Positions 35,898-42,451 of a stretch of DNA of 64,000 nucleotides are shown piece after piece. Numbering within the stretch: the stretch's first letter is position 1; every line of letters begins with the position of its first letter. The translations under genes were made by a program, and so were the position numbers. The notes below the pieces were generated by a model. It made no database searches. It was given only the letters and a program-made list of their open reading frames with translations, and had not been told where the DNA came from. The stretch is from Actinoallomurus soli. GTDB lineage: Bacteria > Actinomycetota > Actinomycetes > Streptosporangiales > Streptosporangiaceae. The stretch is from positions 806,001 through 870,000 of the forward strand of contig NZ_JAMXMV010000001.1 of assembly GCF_024055715.1 (NCBI RefSeq), given 5' to 3'.

Positions 35898-36301
35898 CGA
35901 TGACCCCGGAACAGCGGCTCATGCGCTCGCTTCCCGCGCTGCGCGCCCTCGTCGACTCATTGGCGACGCGTTCGCCGTCGGAGGCGCGGGAGCTCCTGCA
36001 CCTCGACTTCCTGGTCCGGAAGTATCCGGCCGCAGCCCGGATGAGCCTGCAGCGTCGGCAGCGGACGCACCCCGAGCTGCCGGCGCCGCCGGGGTGGTCG
36101 TCGGTGTCGGACACCGGCGGCCTCCCACTCTGGAGGTGGGCGGGCGGGCCGGTCTGTGTCGCGACCACGGACCCGGACCAGCTCCGCTTCCTGGAGGTGG
36201 CGCTGGCGCGGTTCGACGAGATGACCGCCGAAGAGCTCCACGCCTACCTTCACGGCGCACCGGACCCGGCCCGGCGCCGTGTCCGGAGGGGCGATGCATG
36301 A
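35894..36301 (+). CDS. Hypothetical protein before a DUF6879 remnant
   Basis: 135 residues from GTG 35894, overlapping the previous stop; ATG 35900 is two codons later. The sequence is helical at the start (QRLMRSLPALRALVDSLATR) with a central WSSVSDTGGLPLWRWAGG segment. Family not recognised. Its stop overlaps the ATG of the broken DUF6879 fragment, the same kind of arrangement as 32012/32274, which supports descent from an intact DUF6879 operon. Confidence 0.65.
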   Translation: MTMTPEQRLMRSLPALRALVDSLATRSPSEARELLHLDFLVRKYPAAARMSLQRRQRTHPELPAPPGWSSVSDTGGLPLWRWAGGPVCVATTDPDQLRFLEVALARFDEMTAEELHAYLHGAPDPARRRVRRGDA

Positions 36302-36399
36302 TGCTCGACGGGGTCGCCGCCTTGCCGAGGATCGAATTGTGCCTGGCCCCCTACTAAGGCGCCTTCGACGAGGCGTACGAGCGAATCGTCGCCTGGTGA
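36301..36399 (+). pseudogene. DUF6879 gene remnant
   Basis: From ATG 36301 the frame reads MLDGVAALPRIELCLAPY, a TAA at 36355-36357, then GAFDEAYERIVAW and TGA at 36397. The intact copy at 32274 reads MLDRIADQPGLELDLASY followed by SDAYDEAYEQIIF in the same register. The fragment has thus kept about 32 codons with an internal stop and lost the rest. Confidence 0.75.
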
Positions 36400-36440
36400 G
36401 GGATCAAAAGGTCAGCGATTCGAGCAGGAAGTCCGGAGGT

Positions 36441-36788
36441 TCAGGCCCCTGCTTCGAGGGCGTCGGCTCGGTGCCGGAGGTCCGCGGCGATGTGGTCCCA
36501 GTCGGGGCCGTGCAGGTACAGGCTGTCCGCCGCCTCGCGCATCAGGGCCGGTTCGTCGGGCCGTTGCAGCAGTACGAGCCGGTAGGCCAGGTTGCGGATC
36601 CACACGGGAAGGTGACCGTCGACCAGATGCGGGGACAGTTCGCGGAGCATGGCCAGTATCGCGTCGGCGTCGGCGAACGTCAGCTCCTCGACGAAGTAGT
36701 GCTCGTGGTGCTCGAGGCCGCACGTGGGTGTGGGCCGGTACTCATCGCCGTACAGGCAGCGAGCGTGCTCCGTGAGGGTGACGTGCAT
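36441..36788 (-). CDS. Hypothetical protein
   Basis: 115 residues from ATG 36788. The protein is helical and His/Asp-rich (CGLEHHEHYFVEEL, LVDGHLPVWIRNLAYRLVLLQ, HGPDWDHIAADLRHRADAL). No signal or membrane segment is visible and no family is recognised. It is a single gene between the DUF6879 remnant and the RibD-like gene. The competing plus-strand frames here look like shadows. Confidence 0.55.
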   Translation of the reverse strand: MHVTLTEHARCLYGDEYRPTPTCGLEHHEHYFVEELTFADADAILAMLRELSPHLVDGHLPVWIRNLAYRLVLLQRPDEPALMREAADSLYLHGPDWDHIAADLRHRADALEAGA

Positions 36789-36982
36789 GGTCGGGAGCCT
36801 ACGGCCGGCCGGCCCCGAACAGCGTGGCTCACGAAATTGTCGGACGGCCGTGGTGTCATCTGTGCAGTCGACGACCGCGGTCGGGCCAGGTCACCGGGAC
36901 CGATCATTGTTCCCGGGACGGCGGGAGGTCTCTGCTCCGTTCCGGCTCACGTCGCGCGTCATCATCGGGAGAGGGGACCACC

Positions 36983-37540
36983 ATGGGCACGATCAGCGTT
37001 CACGAGTTCGTCAGCCTCGACGGCGTGTTCGAGAATCCGAGCTGGACGGCGGACTACGGCTTCACCGAGGGGATGGGGCGGGCGATCGCCCGTATGACCG
37101 AGTCCAGTTCCGCCATCTTGCTCGGCCGCACCACCTACCAGATGTTCGCCCCGGCCTGGTCGACCCGTACGGCCGCGGAGGACCCGGGCGCGCCGTTCTT
37201 CAACGACACCCCCAAGTACGTCGTGTCGTCCACCCTGACCTCCGCCGAGGAGTGGCAGAACTCCACCGTGCTCGGTGCCTACGACCCGCAGGCCATCCGC
37301 AAGCTGAAGGAGGAGGTCGCGGACGGCATCTACATCAGCGGCAGCGGCACCCTGGTGCGCGCGCTGCTGGCCGACGGCCTGGTCGACGAGCTGAACCTGC
37401 TGGTCTACCCGGTCGTACTCGGGTCGGGGGCCAGGCTCTTCCCCGACGGGACCCGGCGCACCTCATTGGCCCTCACCGGCCAGGAGAGGTTCGAGAACGG
37501 CGTCATGCACCTGACCTACGCCCCGGCGGCGACCTCCTGA
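36983..37540 (+). CDS. RibD C-terminal / dihydrofolate reductase-like protein
   Basis: 185 residues from ATG 36983, with AGAGGGG 6 bases upstream. The frame is open earlier but without family sequence. The protein fits the RibD_C reductase fold: VHEFVSLDGVFENP, ILLGRTTYQMFAPAW, YVVSSTL, ISGSGTLVRALLADGLVDEL, PVVLGSGARLFP. Members are NADPH-dependent reductases of unknown substrate, often stress linked. It stands alone. Confidence 0.88.
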   Translation: MGTISVHEFVSLDGVFENPSWTADYGFTEGMGRAIARMTESSSAILLGRTTYQMFAPAWSTRTAAEDPGAPFFNDTPKYVVSSTLTSAEEWQNSTVLGAYDPQAIRKLKEEVADGIYISGSGTLVRALLADGLVDELNLLVYPVVLGSGARLFPDGTRRTSLALTGQERFENGVMHLTYAPAATS

Positions 37541-37550
37541 TCGGCCGGTC

Positions 37551-37643
37551 TCAGGGCAGTAGGGCCGGCCTGCCCATGGTGGCGCGCGCTTCCAGTTCGG
37601 CGAGTGCCTTCGGCCCCTCGGCCGGCTCATAGGCGGTGGGCCG
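37551..37643 (-). pseudogene. Possible remnant of a quinone oxidoreductase-type gene
   Basis: On the minus strand, just past the stop of the next gene, about 28 codons read AYEPAEGPKALAELEARATM then GRPALLP and TGA. This looks like the C-terminal end of zinc-free MDR oxidoreductases. There is no start or catalytic domain. Confidence 0.35.
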
Positions 37644-37655
37644 GCCGGGGTCGGG

Positions 37656-38087
37656 TCAGAGGCCGCGGACGCGGGTGAGGTGGATGCGGACCGGGACCGA
37701 GAACCTTTCGGCGAACTTCGCGGCGCCGCCGAAGCGCGCGTCGATGGCCTCGCCGTACTTCTCCAGCCACGCGGGGTTGTCAGGCACCGCCGGGTGGTTG
37801 TCCAGGATCTCGGCGGTGCCGGTGAGCACGACGATGTCCTCGCCGCCGTTGCCGTCGAAATTGAGCGAGACGAGCGGCTGTCGCCGGATGTTCGCCAGGC
37901 GCTTGGCGTCCTTCTGGCTGTAGATCAGCAAGCTGTCGCCGCCCTCCCAGAGGAACCCGACCGGGTTCGGCTGCGGCGCGCCGTCACGCCCGACGGTCGT
38001 CAGCCAGATCATCGCCTCGTGGGTGAGCCTGCGGCGGACGCGCTCGCCGTAGGGGGTCGTCTGATCAGGGATCGTTAAGCTCGCCAC
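37656..38087 (-). CDS. PPOX-class F420-dependent oxidoreductase
   Basis: 143 residues from GTG 38087. It has the split-barrel flavin/F420-binding fold: AMIWLTTVGRDGAPQPNPVGFLWEG, IYSQKDAKRLANIRRQPLVSLNFDG. This matches the TIGR03667-like group, small enzymes that use deazaflavin F420 (or FMN) to reduce unknown substrates. A TAGAAT box lies 6 bases before the GTG, so the mRNA may be leaderless. Confidence 0.88.
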   Translation of the reverse strand: MASLTIPDQTTPYGERVRRRLTHEAMIWLTTVGRDGAPQPNPVGFLWEGGDSLLIYSQKDAKRLANIRRQPLVSLNFDGNGGEDIVVLTGTAEILDNHPAVPDNPAWLEKYGEAIDARFGGAAKFAERFSVPVRIHLTRVRGL

Positions 38088-38093
38088 GGGCCG

Positions 38094-38099
38094 ATTCTA
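38094..38099 (-). promoter_or_regulatory. Candidate -10 box for a leaderless mRNA
   Basis: TAGAAT on the minus strand ends 6 bases before GTG 38087, placing the predicted transcription start on the G of the start codon. No good -35 box is seen. Confidence 0.45.
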
Positions 38100-38245
38100 C
38101 CAGGGGTTCGAACAGGTCCCCCGCTGCTCGAAAGCGCCCTGGAATGGCGCGAATTCGTCGTCGCCGGGAACCTGACGTGACCCCGCATCTCGCCCGACAC
38201 TCCGAAAGCCGCACACTTCGCGCGTTGAACGGCCGGCTCTTAAGC

Positions 38246-38259
38246 GGACGTTAACGTCC
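38246..38259. promoter_or_regulatory. 14-base perfect palindrome upstream of the GON-domain gene
   Basis: GGACGTTAACGTCC is a perfect palindrome 41 bases before ATG 38301. Its size and place fit a repressor or activator site; the protein is unknown. Confidence 0.45.
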
Positions 38260-38300
38260 TGATCGCAGTCGTCCACTCGCTCGCGAACAAGGGACATTCA

Positions 38301-39161
38301 ATGGCTGGATCGTCAATTCGGATATCGACTCTTCTGGCGGCGGTGTGCGCCGCTCTCCCGGCGACGGGCGGGGCACCGGCTCACGCCGCCGCGGCTCCCG
38401 TACAGCTGTTCAACAGCTGCCAGGACATTCACCAGGCGATTCCGATCGCGCGGGACGGAACCTACCTGCTGTACAACAACGGCAACATCTTTACCGCGTA
38501 CTGCTACCACATGTCCACGACGCCGACCGAGTACATCGACCTCGCCAGGACCGGGCAGGGCGTCAACTTCTCGCAGTACACCGCCGGCGGCGCCTCGCCG
38601 GGTACGAACGTCCGGACGGCGTTCACCAGGGTCCGCGTCGACCCGAAGTCGCTGACCGTCGACATCGGCGACCTGACCTTCGCGGCGTCCACCGGATCGC
38701 TGCGGCACGGCGGGACGGCCGTGACCAGCATGCCGTACGGGGTCGCGATGTCGTGTACCTCGCAGGCGGACGGAACGGGGAACATCGACCTGCAGGACAC
38801 GCCGTTCCGGGTCGACAACGCGTTCGCCACCGGTGGGTTCAACGCCTCCGGGTCGGCGAGTCCGAGCGGGAACGGCCAGGTGGTCGACCTGCGCGGCGGC
38901 GGCTACTGCGGCTGGGAGATGTCGTCCCCGCCGCTGTACAACCCCTTCAACCCGAGCCCGGGCCTCTACCACCTGAAGTTGAGCTGCGCGCAGAACGGCG
39001 TGCTTCCCGGTCGCCGTCAGCTCTGCCTCCACCTGGGCGGCACGTCCGGGCTGACCACGCAGGTGCGGCGGGAGCGCGGGCAGGCCCTCGTCATCGTCCG
39101 GCACAACGGCCGCCCGGTGGCGGCGTCGGACATCACCGGCCGGATCCACGCCGTGGCCTGA
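38301..39161 (+). CDS. Secreted GON-domain protein
   Basis: 286 residues from ATG 38301, with AAGGGA upstream. A signal peptide (about 1-32, ending AHAAA) is followed by a GON-like domain (about 38-235): NSCQDIHQAIPIARDGTYLL, YCYHMSTTPTEYIDL, NFSQYTAGGASPGTNVRT, SMPYGVAMSCTSQ, GYCGWEM. GON domains are known from animal ADAMTS proteases and occur alone in secreted actinobacterial proteins; the function there is unknown, probably matrix or glycan binding. The C-terminal 50 residues are basic and unassigned. A terminator follows. Confidence 0.85.
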   Translation: MAGSSIRISTLLAAVCAALPATGGAPAHAAAAPVQLFNSCQDIHQAIPIARDGTYLLYNNGNIFTAYCYHMSTTPTEYIDLARTGQGVNFSQYTAGGASPGTNVRTAFTRVRVDPKSLTVDIGDLTFAASTGSLRHGGTAVTSMPYGVAMSCTSQADGTGNIDLQDTPFRVDNAFATGGFNASGSASPSGNGQVVDLRGGGYCGWEMSSPPLYNPFNPSPGLYHLKLSCAQNGVLPGRRQLCLHLGGTSGLTTQVRRERGQALVIVRHNGRPVAASDITGRIHAVA

Positions 39162-39187
39162 CCTGCGCTCGTAGCGTGAACCCTCCC

Positions 39188-39219
39188 GATGCCGGGCCGG
39201 TCGATGCCGGCCCGGCATC
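39188..39219 (+). terminator. Terminator after the GON-domain gene
   Basis: Perfect 13-base arms (39188-39200 and 39207-39219) with a 6-base loop, 26 bases after the stop. Confidence 0.8.
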
Positions 39220-39236
39220 GCCCTGTGCGGATTGGA

Positions 39237-39265
39237 TTGATTCGATTTTCGAAATATCCTAAAGT
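39237..39265 (+). promoter_or_regulatory. Promoter of the MarR gene, leaderless
   Basis: TTGATT (39237-39242), 17 bases, TAAAGT (39260-39265), in an AT-rich patch. The expected transcription start falls on or next to the A of ATG 39273, so the mRNA should lack a leader. Confidence 0.65.
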
Positions 39266-39281
39266 CTGACCTATGTCAGAC
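39264..39281. promoter_or_regulatory. Probable MarR operator over -10 end and start codon
   Basis: GTCTGAC-CTAT-GTCAGAC is a perfect 7-base inverted repeat. It covers the end of the -10 box, the transcription start and the ATG, an ideal site for autorepression. Confidence 0.65.
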
Positions 39282-39815
39282 CGAGAGATCGTGGCCGCGA
39301 CGTTGACCGCCGCGATCCGGCGCTACCAGAGCGAGATCGACGCCCTTGACCAGGCCGTGGCGGAGCGGCTGGGCGTCAACCGAACCGATCTGCGGTGCCT
39401 CGACCTGCTCCTTGACCGGCCCATGAGCGTGACCGAGCTGGCCGAGCACGCCGGTCTCAGCCAGTCGGCGATGACGACCGCACTCGACCGCCTGGAGACT
39501 GCCGGATACGCCTGCAGGGCCCGTGATGCGAACGATCGGCGCCGCATCCAGGTGCAGCTCACGGACGCTTTTCTCGCCCGCATCGCCGAGATCTTCGAAC
39601 CGTTCGCGGCCGAAGCCACCGCCGATCTCGACCGCTATTCCGTAACCGAGCTGGAGACCCTGGTCCGGTTCTTCGCCGACGGGTCCGAGCGCCGAGCCCG
39701 CCACGCCCGGCGCATCCGCTACGCCTCCATCCCACCGGCGGCCCGGCGATCGGGGGCTCGCCGAGAGGCCGCCGGCCCGGACTCCTCGCCCGAGACGGCC
39801 CCTCCCAGCCTGTGA
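39273..39815 (+). CDS. MarR family transcriptional regulator
   Basis: 180 residues from ATG 39273. The winged helix region is clear: LTVTEL-like MSVTELAEHAGLSQSAMTTALDRLETAGYACRARDANDRRRIQVQL, flanked by dimerisation helices. The C-terminal 35 residues are Arg/Ala/Pro-rich and look disordered. The promoter reads as leaderless and carries an inverted repeat at the start codon, so the protein probably represses itself. The DUF998 gene follows after 11 bases and is its likely target. Confidence 0.9.
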   Translation: MSDREIVAATLTAAIRRYQSEIDALDQAVAERLGVNRTDLRCLDLLLDRPMSVTELAEHAGLSQSAMTTALDRLETAGYACRARDANDRRRIQVQLTDAFLARIAEIFEPFAAEATADLDRYSVTELETLVRFFADGSERRARHARRIRYASIPPAARRSGARREAAGPDSSPETAPPSL

Positions 39816-39826
39816 AGGGAAAGCAC

Positions 39827-40531
39827 ATGACCGGCATCCGATCTGCGGCCCGGGCCGTGACCGCACGGCCCTCTTCCCGGTCCCTCGCCCGATGGGGACT
39901 GATCGGCCTGATCTCAGAGATCGTCGCCGTGTGCACCTGGCTGGTGGCCGGTGCGTGGCAGGGGCCCGCCTACAGCCCGGTTCACGACGACATCAGCGAC
40001 ATGGGGGCCCTCACGGCTCCGCACGTCTGGGCTTTCCTCATCCCGCAGGCGCTCGCCGGCGCCGGAAGCATCGCATTCGCACTGTTCGGGTTGCGCCCCG
40101 CACTGATCCACGCCGGGCGAGCCGGCCGATCAGGCCCGTGGCTGGCCGCACTCTCCGGGATCCAGGACCTGACCGACGCGGTGTTCCGGCTCGACTGCCG
40201 TGCCGCCGACGGCTGCAGCCAGGCCCAGGCGAGTACTTCTTGGCATGCGCAGGTGCACAGCGCGATCGGGTTCGCATGCGTCCTCCTGCTGATCGTCACG
40301 CCGTTCGTGCTCGCCCGCCGCTTCAGGCGTCTGCCACAGTGGCGCCGCTTCGCCGCGCCCACCGTCCTGCTGGGCGTCGTCTTCGTCGCCGGCCTGATCG
40401 TCATACTGGCCCCATCCACAGCCGCGTATCAGGGTCTGACCCAGCGAGCGATCGCACTCGGCGGCGCGGTCTGGGGCATCGCCGTGGCCACCCACGTCGC
40501 CCGACTGGGACGAGCGAATTTCCACCTTTAG
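39827..40531 (+). CDS. DUF998 integral membrane protein
   Basis: 234 residues from ATG 39827, with AAGGGA 6 bases upstream; a GTG at 39812 overlaps the MarR stop but has no ribosome site. Six hydrophobic helices and the segment YSPVHDDISDMGAL fit DUF998. FRLDCRAADGC with a following His-rich turn (HAQVHSAIGF) is also usual for this family. Function unknown; an operon with a MarR regulator suggests a role in stress or efflux-like response. Confidence 0.85.
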   Translation: MTGIRSAARAVTARPSSRSLARWGLIGLISEIVAVCTWLVAGAWQGPAYSPVHDDISDMGALTAPHVWAFLIPQALAGAGSIAFALFGLRPALIHAGRAGRSGPWLAALSGIQDLTDAVFRLDCRAADGCSQAQASTSWHAQVHSAIGFACVLLLIVTPFVLARRFRRLPQWRRFAAPTVLLGVVFVAGLIVILAPSTAAYQGLTQRAIALGGAVWGIAVATHVARLGRANFHL

Positions 40532-40728
40532 GTACTGCCGCGGGTCGACGATCACTCATTACGCTGGCTCAGCCGCTATGGACAACGAAAGCGCACCCGC
40601 CGATTCGACTCGCCTAAAAGGACGAATCCCGGCCGTGGTGATGGTGCAGGCGGCGTAGTCCCCAGATCGGCGTGAAGTCCATACCCCCACCGCGATCGCC
40701 GGTGGACGACAAATGATGGATATCGTAG

Positions 40729-42282
40729 ATGCGAGCATTGATACCCGTAGCAGTCTCCGGGGCGGCCCTGATATGCGCGTCGGCCTGCGGCGCGTCCGAC
40801 CGGCCGACGCGAACGGCGGCGGACCTGCCCGCCGCATCTGCCCGATCGGCCGCCGCACCGGGGTGTGACGGGGTGGCCGTCGGTCCCGCGCAGGAGGTCG
40901 TGTCGGTCGCCGACCGTCGGCGGCTGGGACTGGATGCCTGGCCCGACACGGCGCTGGGCGTCGTCAACGACGGAGGCGGCAAGTACCGCTTCTTCGCGAC
41001 CGGCACACCCGGCCTGCGGCCCCCGCAAAAGGTCACCGTCACCAGTGGGACGCTCAGTGACCCGGTCGCCGACGGCGTCCGCAGCGCTCAGCCTGTGGCC
41101 AACGTGCCCAGCGGCTATGACTACGCGGGCGGTGGCCCGGTCTTCCGCGATGCCCGAAGCGGACAGGTGCTGGAGATGCTGCACCTCGAGCGTCCGTACG
41201 GGAATGATGCGTCGAAGTTCTACACCGAACTCCACCTCGGACGTGTCGATCCGAAGACGGGAAAGGTGGTGCGGCTCGGCGAGATCGTGCGCCCGCACGT
41301 CGATTTCACCACGGCGCAGAAGACGCAGACGACGATCGACCTGGGTGCGCCCTCGTTCAGTGTGACGAGAGTCGGCAAGATCTCCTACCTGTACGTCTAT
41401 TTCTCGGATGCCACGGCCGACGGAGCAGGGCGCATCGCCTTCACCGGACTCTCGGTCGCACGCGCGCCGATCACCGCCGTACTGGCCGCGGCGAAGCGAG
41501 GAAAGGTGAGCGCGTGGAGTAAGTATCAAGGCGGCCGGTGGGCACAGCCGGCGCTGGGCGGAGCGTCTGCCGACATCAATGCGGGCCGACCGATGGCCTG
41601 GGCACCGGATGTGGTCCGCGGCGCCGGGCGGACGATCATGGTGACCGGTGAGTCGCCGCATGACATGGTCCTGTCCACCTCCGCGAACGGTGTGAACGGA
41701 TGGTCCACGCGGCATCCGCTGTGGCGTGACCCCGACTTCTTCGACGCCTACCCGACCATCGTTGCGGGCGGCAGCACACCGAACGCGCCCGGCAAGACCT
41801 TCTTCGTCTACTACACCCAGTGGCAGAGCGCCGAACCGGACTGGTCGACGGCCCGGCTGATGCGGCGCACCGTACGGTGCACTCAGGGCACGCAGGCGAC
41901 CGACGTCGCCCTGGTCCGCTACAGCAATGGGGCACGGCATCAGGTCACGACCGGACCGGCCCCGGCCGGCTTCCACGAGGAAGGACGCTGGTACCTGCGT
42001 TCTGCGCAGGAACCAGGCACCGTTCCGCTGTACGGCTGCCGCAACGGCCGAGACGATCAGTTCCTGTACAAGAGCGCCGACTGCGGTGGCTCGCAGTATG
42101 CGATTCTCCAGACCGAAGGCTGGATCTACGCGAAGCGTCCCGCCAGTCCGTCCGTACCTCTCTACCGGTGCCATATCGCCGGGCTCGGAGATCACTTCGT
42201 CTCCGAGCGGCCGGACTGTGAGGCGCCCGGGAACGCGGACGTCGCTCAAGAGGGCCTGTTGGGATACGCACTCGACCACTGA
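40729..42282 (+). CDS. Lipoprotein with beta-propeller-like domain and DUF5648-like tail
   Basis: 517 residues from ATG 40729. The N-terminus has a lipobox (ASAC, Cys at residue 20), so the protein should be lipid-anchored. Residues about 45-385 show repeated beta motifs with WAPDVVR and YPTIV segments, like five-bladed propellers of the GH43/sialidase type, though I cannot confirm catalytic residues. The C-terminal 120 residues hold two or three repeats (VPLYGCRNGRDDQFL, VPLYRCHIAGLGDHFVS) of the DUF5648 kind, probably carbohydrate binding. It is convergent with the secreted hydrolase at 42452. Confidence 0.7.
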   Translation: MRALIPVAVSGAALICASACGASDRPTRTAADLPAASARSAAAPGCDGVAVGPAQEVVSVADRRRLGLDAWPDTALGVVNDGGGKYRFFATGTPGLRPPQKVTVTSGTLSDPVADGVRSAQPVANVPSGYDYAGGGPVFRDARSGQVLEMLHLERPYGNDASKFYTELHLGRVDPKTGKVVRLGEIVRPHVDFTTAQKTQTTIDLGAPSFSVTRVGKISYLYVYFSDATADGAGRIAFTGLSVARAPITAVLAAAKRGKVSAWSKYQGGRWAQPALGGASADINAGRPMAWAPDVVRGAGRTIMVTGESPHDMVLSTSANGVNGWSTRHPLWRDPDFFDAYPTIVAGGSTPNAPGKTFFVYYTQWQSAEPDWSTARLMRRTVRCTQGTQATDVALVRYSNGARHQVTTGPAPAGFHEEGRWYLRSAQEPGTVPLYGCRNGRDDQFLYKSADCGGSQYAILQTEGWIYAKRPASPSVPLYRCHIAGLGDHFVSERPDCEAPGNADVAQEGLLGYALDH

Positions 42283-42353
42283 TCGTCGAGCAGCCGGCCG
42301 AAGAGGTCCAGGCCGGTCTCATCGTGCAGCCCCCGCCGGAGCAGTACGCGGAC

Positions 42354-42385
42354 GGGCCCGCAGGCCGAGTGCGGCCGGCGGGCCC
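42354..42385. terminator. Bidirectional terminator between convergent genes
   Basis: 14-base arms (42354-42367 and 42372-42385) with one mismatch and a 4-base loop, between genes ending at 42282 and 42452. Confidence 0.65.
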
Positions 42386-42451
42386 GACCGGCGCCCGGCC
42401 GGGGATCGCGGCGTGGGTCGGCGCCTGCGGCCGGAGACGGGAAGCGTACGG

